From NCBI GenBank assembly GCA_900112325.1, contig FOLJ01000011.1, forward strand, positions 184,079 to 248,078: DNA of 64,000 nt. Direction: 5' to 3'. Shown here one piece after another: positions 33,841 through 46,754 of the stretch. The number at the start of each line of letters is the position of its first letter. Positions within the stretch are counted from its first letter, which is position 1. Made by a program: the position numbers and the translations under genes. The notes beneath the pieces were generated by a model. The model had not been told where the DNA came from and did no database searches. It saw nothing but the letters and a program-made list of their open reading frames with translations. The stretch is from Micromonospora sediminimaris. GTDB lineage: Bacteria > Actinomycetota > Actinomycetes > Mycobacteriales > Micromonosporaceae.

Positions 33841-34982
33841 CACAGGTCCTCGGCGAGGAGTGCACCGACCCAGGCGTCGACCCGGGTGCCACGGTGGTGG
33901 AGGGCTCCGCGCGCGGTGCCCTCCACCGCGAAACCGGCTTTCTCGGCGGCTCGCCGGGAGGCGACGTTGCCTACGTTGGCCCGCCATTCGATCCGGGCCA
34001 GCCCCAGGGTGGTGAAGCCCCAGGTGCACAGGGCCGCCAACGCAGCCGGCTGGTACCCCCGTCCGCGGGCGTGCGGCGCGGTCATGAAGCCGACGTCGGC
34101 CAGCAGCGGGTCGGTGGCCGACAGCCGCAGGTCGATGGAGCCGGCGTACCGGTCCGCAGCGTCGGTGAAGACGAAGTTGACGCTGGTGCCGGCGGCCCAG
34201 GTGGCTCGCACGAACCGTAGGAAATCCTCGGCGTCCGTCCGCGTGTAACCCTCCGGCACGGTCGTCCAGCGCAGCGTATCCGGGTCCTGGCAGGTGGTGA
34301 CGATCGCGTCGAGGTCGCGCTCGTCCATGGGACGCAGGCTCAGCTCGTGTGTGCCGGTGGTGGCGAACAGGGTCGGTTGGGGCCGGCCGAAGACGGCCGC
34401 GCGTCGGGCGTCCAGGGTGCCCGGACCGGCCGGGCCGACCTCGCCGGGTGCCGGTACGTCACCGGGCAGCAACGTGCCGAACCACTCGTGGGTGCCGCCG
34501 GCCGGGTCGGCGGCCCGTAGCCGTCCCTCGATCCGGATGCCGGACCGCAGGGCGACCAGCCGGGAGGCGTGGTTGCCCACCTCGGCTCCCCAGAGCAGTC
34601 GGCGCAGTTTCAGCTCGTCGAAGGACCACCGGGCGACGGCCCGGACGGCGCGGACGGCGACCCGCTGGCCCCGCGCCCACGGCGCGGTCCAGTACCCGAT
34701 CTCGCTGAGTTCGTGGTTGCGGTCGATGGTGTTGAGCCCGCAGGCACCGAGCACCTCGCCGCTGGCGGCGTCGCAGACCGCGAAGGCCGCGCCGGTGCCG
34801 AGTTCCCACTGGCGGGCCCGGTCCGCGACGAAGCTCTGCGCGTGTTCGTGCCGGTACGGGCGAGGTACGGTGGTCCAGCGCTGGATGTCCGGATCCTGGC
34901 AGGCGCGGTAGACGGCGTCGGCGTCGGTCGCCTGCCATGGCCGCAGCAGCAGGCCGTCCTCGGTGATCTCCACGGGCTCCAC
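33840..34982 (-). CDS. Double-GNAT acetyltransferase (paralog of neighbour)
   Basis: 380-aa protein, again two GNAT domains in tandem. Domain 1 starts EITEDGLLLRPWQATDADAV and has EIGYWTAPWARGQRVAVRAV; domain 2 starts LSLRPMDERDLDAIVTTCQD and has VGFMTAPHARGRGYQPAALA. Domain 1 has RGQRVA where RGxGxA is usual, so its acetyl-CoA loop is altered; domain 2 is canonical. The start is uncertain: GTG at 34982 or 34973. The two genes form a minus-strand operon, giving four GNAT domains in a row, likely from a gene duplication after a domain duplication. Confidence 0.86.
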   Translation of the reverse strand: MEPVEITEDGLLLRPWQATDADAVYRACQDPDIQRWTTVPRPYRHEHAQSFVADRARQWELGTGAAFAVCDAASGEVLGACGLNTIDRNHELSEIGYWTAPWARGQRVAVRAVRAVARWSFDELKLRRLLWGAEVGNHASRLVALRSGIRIEGRLRAADPAGGTHEWFGTLLPGDVPAPGEVGPAGPGTLDARRAAVFGRPQPTLFATTGTHELSLRPMDERDLDAIVTTCQDPDTLRWTTVPEGYTRTDAEDFLRFVRATWAAGTSVNFVFTDAADRYAGSIDLRLSATDPLLADVGFMTAPHARGRGYQPAALAALCTWGFTTLGLARIEWRANVGNVASRRAAEKAGFAVEGTARGALHHRGTRVDAWVGALLAEDL

Positions 34983-35151
34983 CGGGCCATCGTGCCGGAT
35001 CGTTCGCGCACGGCGTAACCGGATAACCGGGACGCGGACGGGAGCGGGGAGTGTTATGTCGGTTTCGCGGCGGCCGACCACCGCCACCAGTGACCATCGG
35101 CCCGATGGAACGCCTACGATGGTTCGAGACTGTCTAGGGGAGCGTTGATCC

Positions 35152-38079
<2,928 letters not shown>

Positions 38080-38102
38080 GAATCCATCCGACTCCGGAAG
38101 AT

Positions 38103-38169
38103 CGCGCCCGATCCTTGACCGAGTGGCCTCGCACCGCGGACACGGCCACTCGCTCGGGAATCGGGCGCG
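38103..38169. terminator. Nested hairpins after secA
   Basis: Perfect 10-bp outer arms CGCGCCCGAT (38103-38112) and ATCGGGCGCG (38160-38169) enclose an inner pair GAGTGGCC (38121-38128) and GGCCACTC (38144-38151). The structure sits between secA and the convergent Rv3235-like gene, so it can serve both strands. Confidence 0.7.
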
Positions 38170-38218
38170 TTCTCGTCCGGCCTCCCGTCCGCGACGGTCA
38201 GGTCGCGGGGCGGGTCGT

Positions 38219-38899
38219 TCAGAGCACCCGCAGGTCGGTGCAGAGCCAGTTGCCGCGCCGCTGCTCCAGGCGCAGCGCCATCGCCCAACTGCGACCACCG
38301 GCGCCGGTGAGCACGGCGGCGGCCTCGATGGCGCTGGAGCGGGGCTCGCAGACGCGCAGTCGACGCAGCCGTATCCCGGGTCGCGCGGAACGCCGTCGGG
38401 CCGGTGCCCCGTGAGCGGTGGCCCGGGCCAGCTCGGGCAGCAGCACGGCGACCCGAGCCGGGTCAAGCTGACGCCGTAGCTGCACCGGCGGCCGGAAGCC
38501 GTTGAACACCTCCAGGCAGGTGGCGACGAAGCGGTGGGCGACCCGGGTGGCTGCCGGGGTGGCTGTGGTCAGGGCCCCGGCCGGCAGGTGCCGGACCGAC
38601 GCGGGGCCGGGCCCGGCCGGCCCGGATCCGGTGGGCCGGGCGGGCTCAGCCGACCACGGCACCCCCGGCGCGACCGGCCGGCTGCCGGAGCGCGAGGCTG
38701 CCCACGGCAGTGGTGGCCGGTCCGGGCCACGGCCACCGGGCCAGTGCCGGGTGGCGGCGAAGAGGTCGAGTGCCAGTTGGCCGTCGGTCGGTCGGGGCCA
38801 ACCGGTGGTGTCCTCGTCGACGGAGGGCGGCTCGAAGGCGGGCGCCGGCCGCAGCCGCACGGGTGGGCGCGCCGGCCCGGGTCGCCGGAGGTCGGTCAT
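38219..38899 (-). CDS. Rv3235 family (DUF6459) protein
   Basis: 226-aa protein. A long Pro/Arg-rich, probably disordered N-terminus (1-110) is followed by a compact C-terminal domain (about 120-226) with VAHRFVATCLEVFNGFRPPVQLRR, IRLRRLRVCEPRSSAIEAA and GRSWAMALRLEQRRGNWLCTDL. This C-terminal pattern is that of the Rv3235 family, found near secA in actinobacteria. Function unknown. ATG at 38899 has AGGGGG upstream; another ATG 18 bp further is possible. Confidence 0.8.
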   Translation of the reverse strand: MTDLRRPGPARPPVRLRPAPAFEPPSVDEDTTGWPRPTDGQLALDLFAATRHWPGGRGPDRPPLPWAASRSGSRPVAPGVPWSAEPARPTGSGPAGPGPASVRHLPAGALTTATPAATRVAHRFVATCLEVFNGFRPPVQLRRQLDPARVAVLLPELARATAHGAPARRRSARPGIRLRRLRVCEPRSSAIEAAAVLTGAGGRSWAMALRLEQRRGNWLCTDLRVL

Positions 38900-39001
38900 C
38901 GCGCTGCCCCCTGCCATGAAAGCTTGCGTTTGCCTTCGTTTGCCTTCGACAGCTTCGATTGTCGGGCACGGCAGAGCCGGCGGTCAATGCCGTGCTGTGT
39001 C

Positions 39002-39235
39002 CTACCGTTCGTCGGGGTCACGTTCCGCCAACGGGTTGTCGCGTACCCACTCGGCGGTCTCGGCGTACTTGCGCTGGATGTACTCCTCCAGCCGGACCCG
39101 CTCCACCCGCCACTGCCCCCGGCCGCCGATCTTGATCGCGGGCAGCTCGCCGCTGCGTACCATGTGGTAGACCTGCGAGTCCGACACGTTCAGCTCGGTG
39201 GCCACGTCGGACAGGAGCAGGAACCTCGGTTCCAC
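39002..39235 (-). CDS. Excisionase-type helix-turn-helix protein
   Basis: 77-aa DNA-binding protein of the excisionase/MerR-like HTH family: FLLLSDVATELNVSDSQVYHMV holds the recognition helix, then GELPAIKIGGRGQWRVERVRLEEYIQ forms the wing. It is too different from BldC to use that name, though of similar size and fold. Likely a chromosomal transcription regulator rather than a phage excisionase, since it sits in the conserved secA-Rv3235 neighbourhood without integrase. The GTG at 39235 follows GGGGAG; the frame continues upstream without a good ribosome site. Confidence 0.82.
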   Translation of the reverse strand: MEPRFLLLSDVATELNVSDSQVYHMVRSGELPAIKIGGRGQWRVERVRLEEYIQRKYAETAEWVRDNPLAERDPDER

Positions 39236-39447
39236 CGAAACTCCCCGGGTTGACGTCGTTCGCCTCAGTTTGCCACCGGTAGCCGCCTCCCGACCAATCC
39301 GCCCGGCGGCCCGGCGGGACACACCGGCCGGTCGACGGAACTTCCACGAAGGCGATACGGGGTGTATGACGGTCAGGGCGGACGGGCAGGGCCGGACGCC
39401 GGGCCCGGCGTGTCGTCGTCGGGCGGAGCAGAGCGGGGGAGACCACA

Positions 39448-39966
39448 GTGACCGACGAGCTTGTCCGGGTCTACGTGCCGGCGACCGTGCCGATGCTGGC
39501 CAGGCTGCCGGAGCACGGCCTCGCCGCGACGCAGGCGCACGCGGTGACCCCGACGCTACGCGAGTGGTATGCGGAAGGCGACGAGGAGGAGTTGGAGTAC
39601 GTCGCCTTCACCCGTGCCGCCCAGGACGCCCTGCAACTGATCCGGCACGACCCGGCCGCACCCCGTCGACGGGTGGTCGTCTCGGCGGACCTGCCCGCGA
39701 CGGCGATCGGCCGGGGCGACGGGGAACTTGGCTCCAGCGTGGTCGAGCTGCGGGCCCCGGTGCCGGTCGCGGCCGTCGCGGCCGTGCACGTGGACGGGGT
39801 GGACGCCGCCACCGACGTCGCCGCCGCCGTCCAGGTGGTGCTGGAGGCGTTGGCCGGGGACCCCGACGCCCAGTTCACCGTCGACGGTGCCGAGGACCAT
39901 GAACTGGAGTGGTACGACCCCAGCGAACTGGAGTCGCTGCTGCGCGCCACCGCCGCGGAAGGCTGA
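39448..39966 (+). CDS. DUF6912 family protein
   Basis: 172-aa acidic cytoplasmic protein, conserved in actinobacteria. It starts MTDELVRVYVPATVPMLARL, a beta strand with a short helix, and ends ELEWYDPSELESLLRATAAEG. No catalytic motif is visible. Divergent from the HTH gene, with 212 bp between starts. Family call is from the characteristic VRVYVPAT start; function unknown. Confidence 0.72.
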   Translation: MTDELVRVYVPATVPMLARLPEHGLAATQAHAVTPTLREWYAEGDEEELEYVAFTRAAQDALQLIRHDPAAPRRRVVVSADLPATAIGRGDGELGSSVVELRAPVPVAAVAAVHVDGVDAATDVAAAVQVVLEALAGDPDAQFTVDGAEDHELEWYDPSELESLLRATAAEG

Positions 39967-39992
39967 CCGCTGTCCGGGGCGCCCGGCCCCGG

Positions 39993-41030
39993 CTACGCCT
40001 CGTCGTCGGCCGGCGCGCCGAGCGTACGGCCGAAACTGACCACGGCGGTCAGCGCGCCGACGAACAACACCCAGATGGCGTTGTCCACCCGTGAGGTGCC
40101 GAGTGAGGTCTGCGCGACCGCGTCCGCCTCGCTGAGCGCGGCGGCCAGGTCGATCAGCGACCGTCCACCGATCCGGATGATCACTTCGCTGAGCAGGAGC
40201 AGGAGACCCGGTCCCGCACCCGCCACCAGGTACGCCGGCCAGCGCGGTCCCGCCGCACCGCCGTCGCGTACGACTCGTCGCCGGGCCCAGGTGAGGTAGC
40301 CGAAGGCCAGTCCACCGGCGATGAGCCCGGCCAGCAGGGACTCGGTCCGGGAGACCCAGCTGGCCGCGTTGACCAGCGACTGTTGGCTGTCGCCGGCGCC
40401 GAAGAGGTTGAACAGCGGATCCCGGGCCACGCTGAAGGCCACCACGAAGATCAGGGTGCCCAGCGCGGCGGCGGCCACGGCACCCACCACGGCACCGTTA
40501 CGGGCCCCGGCGAGCGCGCCGCCGATGACGGCCGCGGCGGCCGTGGTGCCGGCGATCGTGCGGGTGGTGACGTCACCCGCGTAGCTGAGATCGATCGCGA
40601 GCGCGGCGAGCAGGCCGACGAGCAGGCCGGCGCCGATCGCCACCGCGAAGCGCAGCGTCACCCGTTCGGTCCGGCGGGCAACCGGCTCCCCGGCCGCCAA
40701 TCCGACGGCGGCGCCGGCCACCAACGCGGCCGAGATCACGCCGGGCAGCGCGAAGGCGGAGAGACTGACCGCGGTGACCCCGGCCGTCGCCGAACTGATC
40801 GCCTCCCGGGTCGACCAGAGCATCGCGGCCAGCCAACCGGTCGCCAACAGCGCCAGCGCCGTCGTCGCCGGTGCGGGTGCCGGGCGGCCGGCATCGAGGT
40901 GGTCGCCGGCAGCTCCGGACTGGTCGTCCGCGTCGGGGCCGGTGGCCTCGGACCGGTCGTCCGCGCCCGGGTCGACGGCGTCGGACTGGTCGGGCTGCGC
41001 GGCGGTCGGCCCACCGGGCTCGTTGCTCAT
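39993..41030 (-). CDS. Polytopic membrane protein of unknown function
   Basis: 345-aa protein. An acidic low-complexity N-terminus of about 50 residues, rich in Asp/Gly/Ala, is followed by about seven to eight hydrophobic helices. Two Arg-rich loops are present (RRTERVTLRFAV and TWARRRVVRDG). No known motif. The ATG at 41030 is supported by GGGAG. Convergent with the DUF6912 gene, divergent from pruA. The composition resembles many actinobacterial hypothetical membrane proteins. Confidence 0.75.
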   Translation of the reverse strand: MSNEPGGPTAAQPDQSDAVDPGADDRSEATGPDADDQSGAAGDHLDAGRPAPAPATTALALLATGWLAAMLWSTREAISSATAGVTAVSLSAFALPGVISAALVAGAAVGLAAGEPVARRTERVTLRFAVAIGAGLLVGLLAALAIDLSYAGDVTTRTIAGTTAAAAVIGGALAGARNGAVVGAVAAAALGTLIFVVAFSVARDPLFNLFGAGDSQQSLVNAASWVSRTESLLAGLIAGGLAFGYLTWARRRVVRDGGAAGPRWPAYLVAGAGPGLLLLLSEVIIRIGGRSLIDLAAALSEADAVAQTSLGTSRVDNAIWVLFVGALTAVVSFGRTLGAPADDEA

Positions 41031-41313
41031 GGTCTCCCTCTCGCCGCCGGGCCCGACCGGGCCGGAACGTCACGGCAACCCAGCGTACGCGGCCGGAACA
41101 GGCGTGCGCCCGAAGCCTGCGCGGCCTGCATTTCTTCGGTCAGGAATGCCGTTCGGGTACGAATCGGTGCCGGTGGACGTGAAATGCCTCCTGATCATTG
41201 GCCTGCGGGTGGCCGGGGTGTGCTCGACCGATGCTGGGCGTGGGAGGATTGGCGCAGGTCCCGCCACCCCGGGGCCGGTTTCGCCACCGCCGTCGAGATC
41301 GCCAGGAGCCCTG

Positions 41314-42942
<1,629 letters not shown>

Positions 42943-42951
42943 AGATGTAAC

Positions 42952-43028
42952 GGAAGGGTCCCCTCCCGACGCCTCGTGGGTAGGAGGGGGCCCCTTCTGC
43001 CGCCTGGCGGACAGGAGGGGATCCTTCC
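42952..43028. repeat. Three-module palindromic element after pruA
   Basis: Three related arms: GGAAGGGTCCCCTCC (42952-42966), GGAGGGGGCCCCTTC (42983-42997) and GGAGGGGATCCTTCC (43014-43028). Arm 1 can pair with arm 2 or with arm 3 (14 of 15 bases), so two mutually exclusive hairpins are possible. A related structure follows ftsX. It may be a terminator, or a dispersed intergenic repeat of this lineage. Confidence 0.6.
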
Positions 43029-43155
43029 TTGCGCTCCGGCAGGTGGGTGGCTTCGGTGGACCGTCGCGCGCCGACAGTGCACATAGGAAACCTCGATCGG
43101 TGGCGAAAAGGGGAAATCCTGGACGCCGGCCCGGCAAAGTGGCAGCGTAAGGGGC

Positions 43156-43671
43156 ATGGCGGAATCCGGAGTGAACCCCACGGCGGCGGCCCTGCTCGGG
43201 CTGCTCCACGAGGGTCCCATGACAGGTGGCCAGTTGATGGCCGCCGCCGAGCGCCGACTGGCGCCGTACTGGTCGATGACCCGAAGCCAGGTCTACCGGG
43301 AGTTGCCGGTGCTGGCCGAGCGAGGTTTCGTCCGGTTGGGTAAGCCCGGGCCGCGGATGAGTCAGCCGTACGCGATCACGGCAGCCGGGAAACGGACATT
43401 TTCCCGCTGGTTGGCCGAGGATCCGGGGCGGGACACCATCCGCAACCCGATCGCCCTGCGCATCGCCTTCGGGAACCTGCACTCCCCGAGCCAGCTGAAG
43501 AACCTCCAGGCAGCAGCCAACGAGTACCACACCGACGCGTTGGCCCGGGTCCGCGAGCAGGTCAAGAACGCCAAGAAGGAAGGCGACACGTACGACGCGA
43601 GCGCGCTGGAGTTCGCCGTGGCGTACCACCGGGCCGCCCTGTCCTGGCTCAAGAGCGCCGCCACCGGCTGA
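43156..43671 (+). CDS. PadR family transcriptional regulator
   Basis: 171-aa PadR-type winged-helix repressor. The DNA-binding part (1-85) reads AALLGLLHEGPMTGGQLMAA, YWSMTRSQVYRELPVLAERG, then FVRLG...SQPYAITAAGKRTF. The C-terminal helices (about 95-170) form the dimerisation part. No obvious effector gene is divergent from it; pruA upstream is on the same strand, separated by the palindromic element. ATG at 43156. Confidence 0.9.
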   Translation: MAESGVNPTAAALLGLLHEGPMTGGQLMAAAERRLAPYWSMTRSQVYRELPVLAERGFVRLGKPGPRMSQPYAITAAGKRTFSRWLAEDPGRDTIRNPIALRIAFGNLHSPSQLKNLQAAANEYHTDALARVREQVKNAKKEGDTYDASALEFAVAYHRAALSWLKSAATG

Positions 43672-43758
43672 CCCTGGGCCGGTCCGAGCTGGGTTTGTTT
43701 GGCTCGGACTGCGGGGCTCGCAAGCTCACTCCTCGTCCGAGCAGTACCCTTGTCTGTC

Positions 43759-44880
43759 GTGACCGCTGCCGACTTCGCCGAACAGCTCAAGGAACTCGAC
43801 GCCACCCTGCGCAACATCGAGGCGGTGCTCGACCTCGACCGTCTCCGCGCGGACAAGGCCCGCCTGGAGCAGGAGGCGTCCGCCCCGGATCTCTGGGACG
43901 ACCAGGCCCGCGCCCAACAGGTGACCTCGCAGCTGTCGTACGTCAACGGCGAGATCGACAAGCTCGGCAGCCTGCGCTCGCGGCTGGACGACGCGCACGT
44001 GCTGCTGGAACTGGCCGAGGCGGAGTCCGACTCGGGGGTGCTCACCGAGGTCGAGACCGAGATCGCCGGGTTGACCAAGGCCATCCAGGAGATGGAGGTC
44101 CGCACGCTCCTGTCCGGCGAGTACGACTCCCGGGAGGCGCTGGTGGCCATCCGGGCCGGTGCCGGCGGCGTGGACGCGGCCGACTTCGCCGAGATGCTGC
44201 TGCGGATGTACCTGCGCTGGGCGGAGCGGCACGGCTACCCGACCGAGGTCTACGAGACCTCGTACGCCGAGGAGGCCGGCCTGAAGTCGGCCACCTTCAC
44301 GGTCAAGGTCCCGTACGCGTACGGCACGCTCAGCGTGGAATCCGGCACCCACCGGCTGGTGCGGATCAGCCCGTTCGACAACCAGGGGCGGCGGCAGACC
44401 AGCTTCGCCGGGGTCGAGGTGCTGCCGGTGGTGGAGCAGACCGACCACATCGACATCCCCGAGAACGAGATGCGGGTCGACGTCTACCGCTCCTCGGGCC
44501 CGGGCGGGCAGAGCGTCAACACCACCGACTCGGCGGTACGGATCACCCACATTCCGACCGGCATCGTGGTGACCTGCCAGAACGAGAAGTCGCAGTTGCA
44601 GAACAAGGCCTCCGCGCTGCGGGTGCTCCAGGCCCGGCTGCTGGAGCGCAAGCGCCAGGAGGAGCAGGCCAAGCTCCAGGGGCTCAAGACGGACGCCGCC
44701 GGGTCCTGGGGCGACCAGATGCGTTCGTACGTGCTGCACCCCTATCAGATGGTGAAGGATCTGCGGACCGAGCAGGAGACCGGCAACCCGTCGTCCGTCT
44801 TCGACGGTGACCTGGACTCCTTCATCGAGGCGGGCATCCGGTGGCGCAAGCAGCAGCAACTGGCCGGCGACCGTGCGTGA
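43759..44880 (+). CDS. prfB: Peptide chain release factor 2
   Basis: 373-aa RF2 recognising UGA and UAA. The codon-recognition segment is VRISPFDNQGRRQTSF (SPF) and the catalytic loop is SSGPGGQSVNTTDSAVRITH (GGQ). There is no in-frame early stop, so the programmed +1 frameshift used in E. coli prfB is absent. The GTG at 43759 lies 8 bp after TACCCT, a possible -10 box, so the mRNA may be leaderless. It heads the conserved prfB-ftsE-ftsX-smpB-ssrA run. Confidence 0.96.
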   Translation: MTAADFAEQLKELDATLRNIEAVLDLDRLRADKARLEQEASAPDLWDDQARAQQVTSQLSYVNGEIDKLGSLRSRLDDAHVLLELAEAESDSGVLTEVETEIAGLTKAIQEMEVRTLLSGEYDSREALVAIRAGAGGVDAADFAEMLLRMYLRWAERHGYPTEVYETSYAEEAGLKSATFTVKVPYAYGTLSVESGTHRLVRISPFDNQGRRQTSFAGVEVLPVVEQTDHIDIPENEMRVDVYRSSGPGGQSVNTTDSAVRITHIPTGIVVTCQNEKSQLQNKASALRVLQARLLERKRQEEQAKLQGLKTDAAGSWGDQMRSYVLHPYQMVKDLRTEQETGNPSSVFDGDLDSFIEAGIRWRKQQQLAGDRA

Positions 44881-44962
44881 TCGATCGTGGGCGGAGTGCG
44901 CCGTCGATCTCCACCTGACGTGCTGATTTGATGACTTGCCGCGCAACGGCGGGGCGTGGGAC

Positions 44963-44990
44963 TTGGCACGACAGTTACACGGCGTAGACT
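44963..44990 (+). promoter_or_regulatory. Promoter of ftsE, probably giving leaderless mRNA
   Basis: -35 TTGGCA (44963-44968), 16-bp spacer, -10 TAGACT (44985-44990). The expected start point falls at about 44997-44999, which is the GTG of ftsE itself. No ribosome site is visible before that GTG, consistent with a leaderless transcript, common in actinobacteria. Confidence 0.65.
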
Positions 44991-44998
44991 CACCACCC

Positions 44999-45679
44999 GT
45001 GATTCAGCTTGAGCAAGTGACGAAGACGTACCCGAAGGCGTCGCGGCCTTCGCTCGACAACGTGTCCGTGTCGATCGACAAGGGCGAGTTCGTCTTCTTC
45101 ATCGGCCCATCCGGCTCCGGCAAGTCGACAATCGTCAAGATGCTGCTGCACGAGGTGGTCCCCAACAAGGGACGCGTCGTCGTCAACGGCAAGGACGTCA
45201 CGTCGATGCGGTCCTGGAAGCGCCCGCACTTCCGCCGCTCGATCGGCTGTGTCTTCCAGGACTTCCGGCTGCTGCCCAACCGCACCGCGTACGAGAACGT
45301 GGCCTTCGCGCTGGAGGTGATCGGCAAGACCAAGGCGGTGGCCCGCCGGGTCGTGCCGGAGGTGCTGGAACTGGTCGGCCTCGGTGGCAAGGAGCACCGC
45401 TACCCGCACGAGCTCTCCGGTGGTGAGCAGCAGCGCGTCGCGGTGGCCCGGGCGTTCGTGAACCGTCCGCTGATCCTGCTGGCGGACGAGCCGACCGGAA
45501 ACCTGGACCCGGACACCTCCATCGAGATCATGCGCCTGCTGGACCGGATCAACCGCACCGGCACCACCGTCGTGATGGTCACGCACGACTCCAACATCGT
45601 GAACCAGATGCGCCGCCGCGTCATCGAGATCGAGAGCGGCCGTATCGTTCGCGACCAGGCCCGCGGCGTCTACGGGTGA
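44999..45679 (+). CDS. ftsE: Cell division ATP-binding protein FtsE
   Basis: 226-aa ABC ATPase. Walker A is IGPSGSGKSTIVKML, the signature is LSGGEQQRVAVARAF, Walker B is PLILLADEPTGNLDP, and the H-loop is VVMVTHDSNIV. With FtsX it forms the complex that activates peptidoglycan hydrolases at division. The GTG at 44999 gives the standard N-terminus MIQLEQVTKTYPK and sits at the predicted transcription start. ftsX follows after 68 bp. Confidence 0.96.
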   Translation: MIQLEQVTKTYPKASRPSLDNVSVSIDKGEFVFFIGPSGSGKSTIVKMLLHEVVPNKGRVVVNGKDVTSMRSWKRPHFRRSIGCVFQDFRLLPNRTAYENVAFALEVIGKTKAVARRVVPEVLELVGLGGKEHRYPHELSGGEQQRVAVARAFVNRPLILLADEPTGNLDPDTSIEIMRLLDRINRTGTTVVMVTHDSNIVNQMRRRVIEIESGRIVRDQARGVYG

Positions 45680-45747
45680 CGGTACCTACCCATCGCACCC
45701 CGATCTGACGACGAACACCTCACGCCGGAGAGCCGGAGGAAATCCCG

Positions 45748-46623
45748 ATGCGGATGAAATACGTCATGTCCGAGGTACTGGTCGGACTGTGGCGCAACGT
45801 GACCATGACCATCGCGATGATCATCACGATGGCGGTCTCGCTGACCATGCTCGGTGCCAGCGGCCTGATCTACACCAAGGTCGCCGACATGAAGCAGCTG
45901 TACTTCGAGAACATCGAGGTCTCGATCTTCCTGGACGCCGAGGTGACGGACGAGCAGCGCAGCGCGCTCGCCACGCAGTTGGAGTCCGATCCGCTGGTCT
46001 CGCAGGTCACGTACGTCAACAAGGACGAGGCCTTCCAGCGCTTCCAGGAGATGTTCCGGGACTCGCCGGACCTGCTCAGCGCGGTCAAGGCGGACCAGCT
46101 GCCGGAGTCGTACCGGCTCAAGCTGGTGAACCCGGAGGAGTACAAGACCATCTCCGACCAGTACACCTCGGTCGAGGGGGTCGACCAGGTCGTCGACCAG
46201 AGTCAGGTGCTCGACAAGATCTTCAACCTCTTCACCGCCGGGCAGAACATCGCGCTGGTCGCCGCGGTCGCGATGGCGATCGCCGCGCTGCTGCTGGTCG
46301 CCAACACCATCCAGGTCGCCGCGTACAGCAAGCGGCGTGAGGTCGCGGTCATGAAGCTGGTCGGCGCGTCGAACTGGTTCATCCAGGCGCCGTTCGTGCT
46401 GGAGGCGGTGGTCGCCGGCCTGATCGGCTCGATCCTGGGCCTCGGCGCGCTGATCGCGCTCAAGATATTCCTCTTCGACGGTGCGCTCAGCGCCCTACAG
46501 GGTCTCTTCGCGCCGGTCAGTTGGGGCGAGGTGTTCCTGACCTTCCCGGTGATGGCCGGCGTCGGCGGTCTGATCAGCGCGGTCACCGCCTGGGTCACGC
46601 TCCGCTTCTACCTGCGGGTCTAG
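45748..46623 (+). CDS. ftsX: Cell division protein FtsX
   Basis: 291-aa membrane partner of FtsE. Helix 1 lies at about 20-44, followed by an extracytoplasmic domain (about 45-165, with EVSIFLDAEVTDEQRSALA and PESYRLKLVNPEEY), then three more helices with KRREVAVMKLVGASNWFI between helices 2 and 3. That four-helix FtsX layout with the large first loop is typical of actinobacteria. CCGGAGG precedes the ATG. A strong hairpin follows the stop. Confidence 0.96.
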   Translation: MRMKYVMSEVLVGLWRNVTMTIAMIITMAVSLTMLGASGLIYTKVADMKQLYFENIEVSIFLDAEVTDEQRSALATQLESDPLVSQVTYVNKDEAFQRFQEMFRDSPDLLSAVKADQLPESYRLKLVNPEEYKTISDQYTSVEGVDQVVDQSQVLDKIFNLFTAGQNIALVAAVAMAIAALLLVANTIQVAAYSKRREVAVMKLVGASNWFIQAPFVLEAVVAGLIGSILGLGALIALKIFLFDGALSALQGLFAPVSWGEVFLTFPVMAGVGGLISAVTAWVTLRFYLRV

Positions 46624-46632
46624 CTCGTCGGG

Positions 46633-46677
46633 CAGGGGCCCTTCCACGCCGGAATAAACGGCGCGGAAGGGCCCTTG
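46633..46677. terminator. Hairpin between ftsX and smpB
   Basis: Arms CAGGGGCCCTTCCACGCCG (46633-46651) and CGGCGCGGAAGGGCCCTTG (46659-46677) match at 17 of 19 positions with a 7-base A-rich loop. It lies 10 bp after the ftsX stop. The GGAAGGG/CCCTTCC core is shared with the element after pruA. Confidence 0.7.
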
Positions 46678-46754
46678 TCGTTCGGGTAGCATGATCTCCG
46701 CTCGGCGGCCGGCCAGGTCCGCCACGGGCGGCAAGGAAAGGAGGTGGCGCGGCG

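Noticed and set aside
39002..39235. Calling the small HTH protein BldC or a phage excisionase
   Set aside because: Size and fold are similar but the sequence differs from BldC, and there is no phage gene nearby.
43699..43758. Upstream in-frame extension of prfB (start at 43699) and possible programmed frameshift
   Set aside because: RF2 homology starts at the GTG 43759; no in-frame TGA and frameshift signal of the E. coli type is present.
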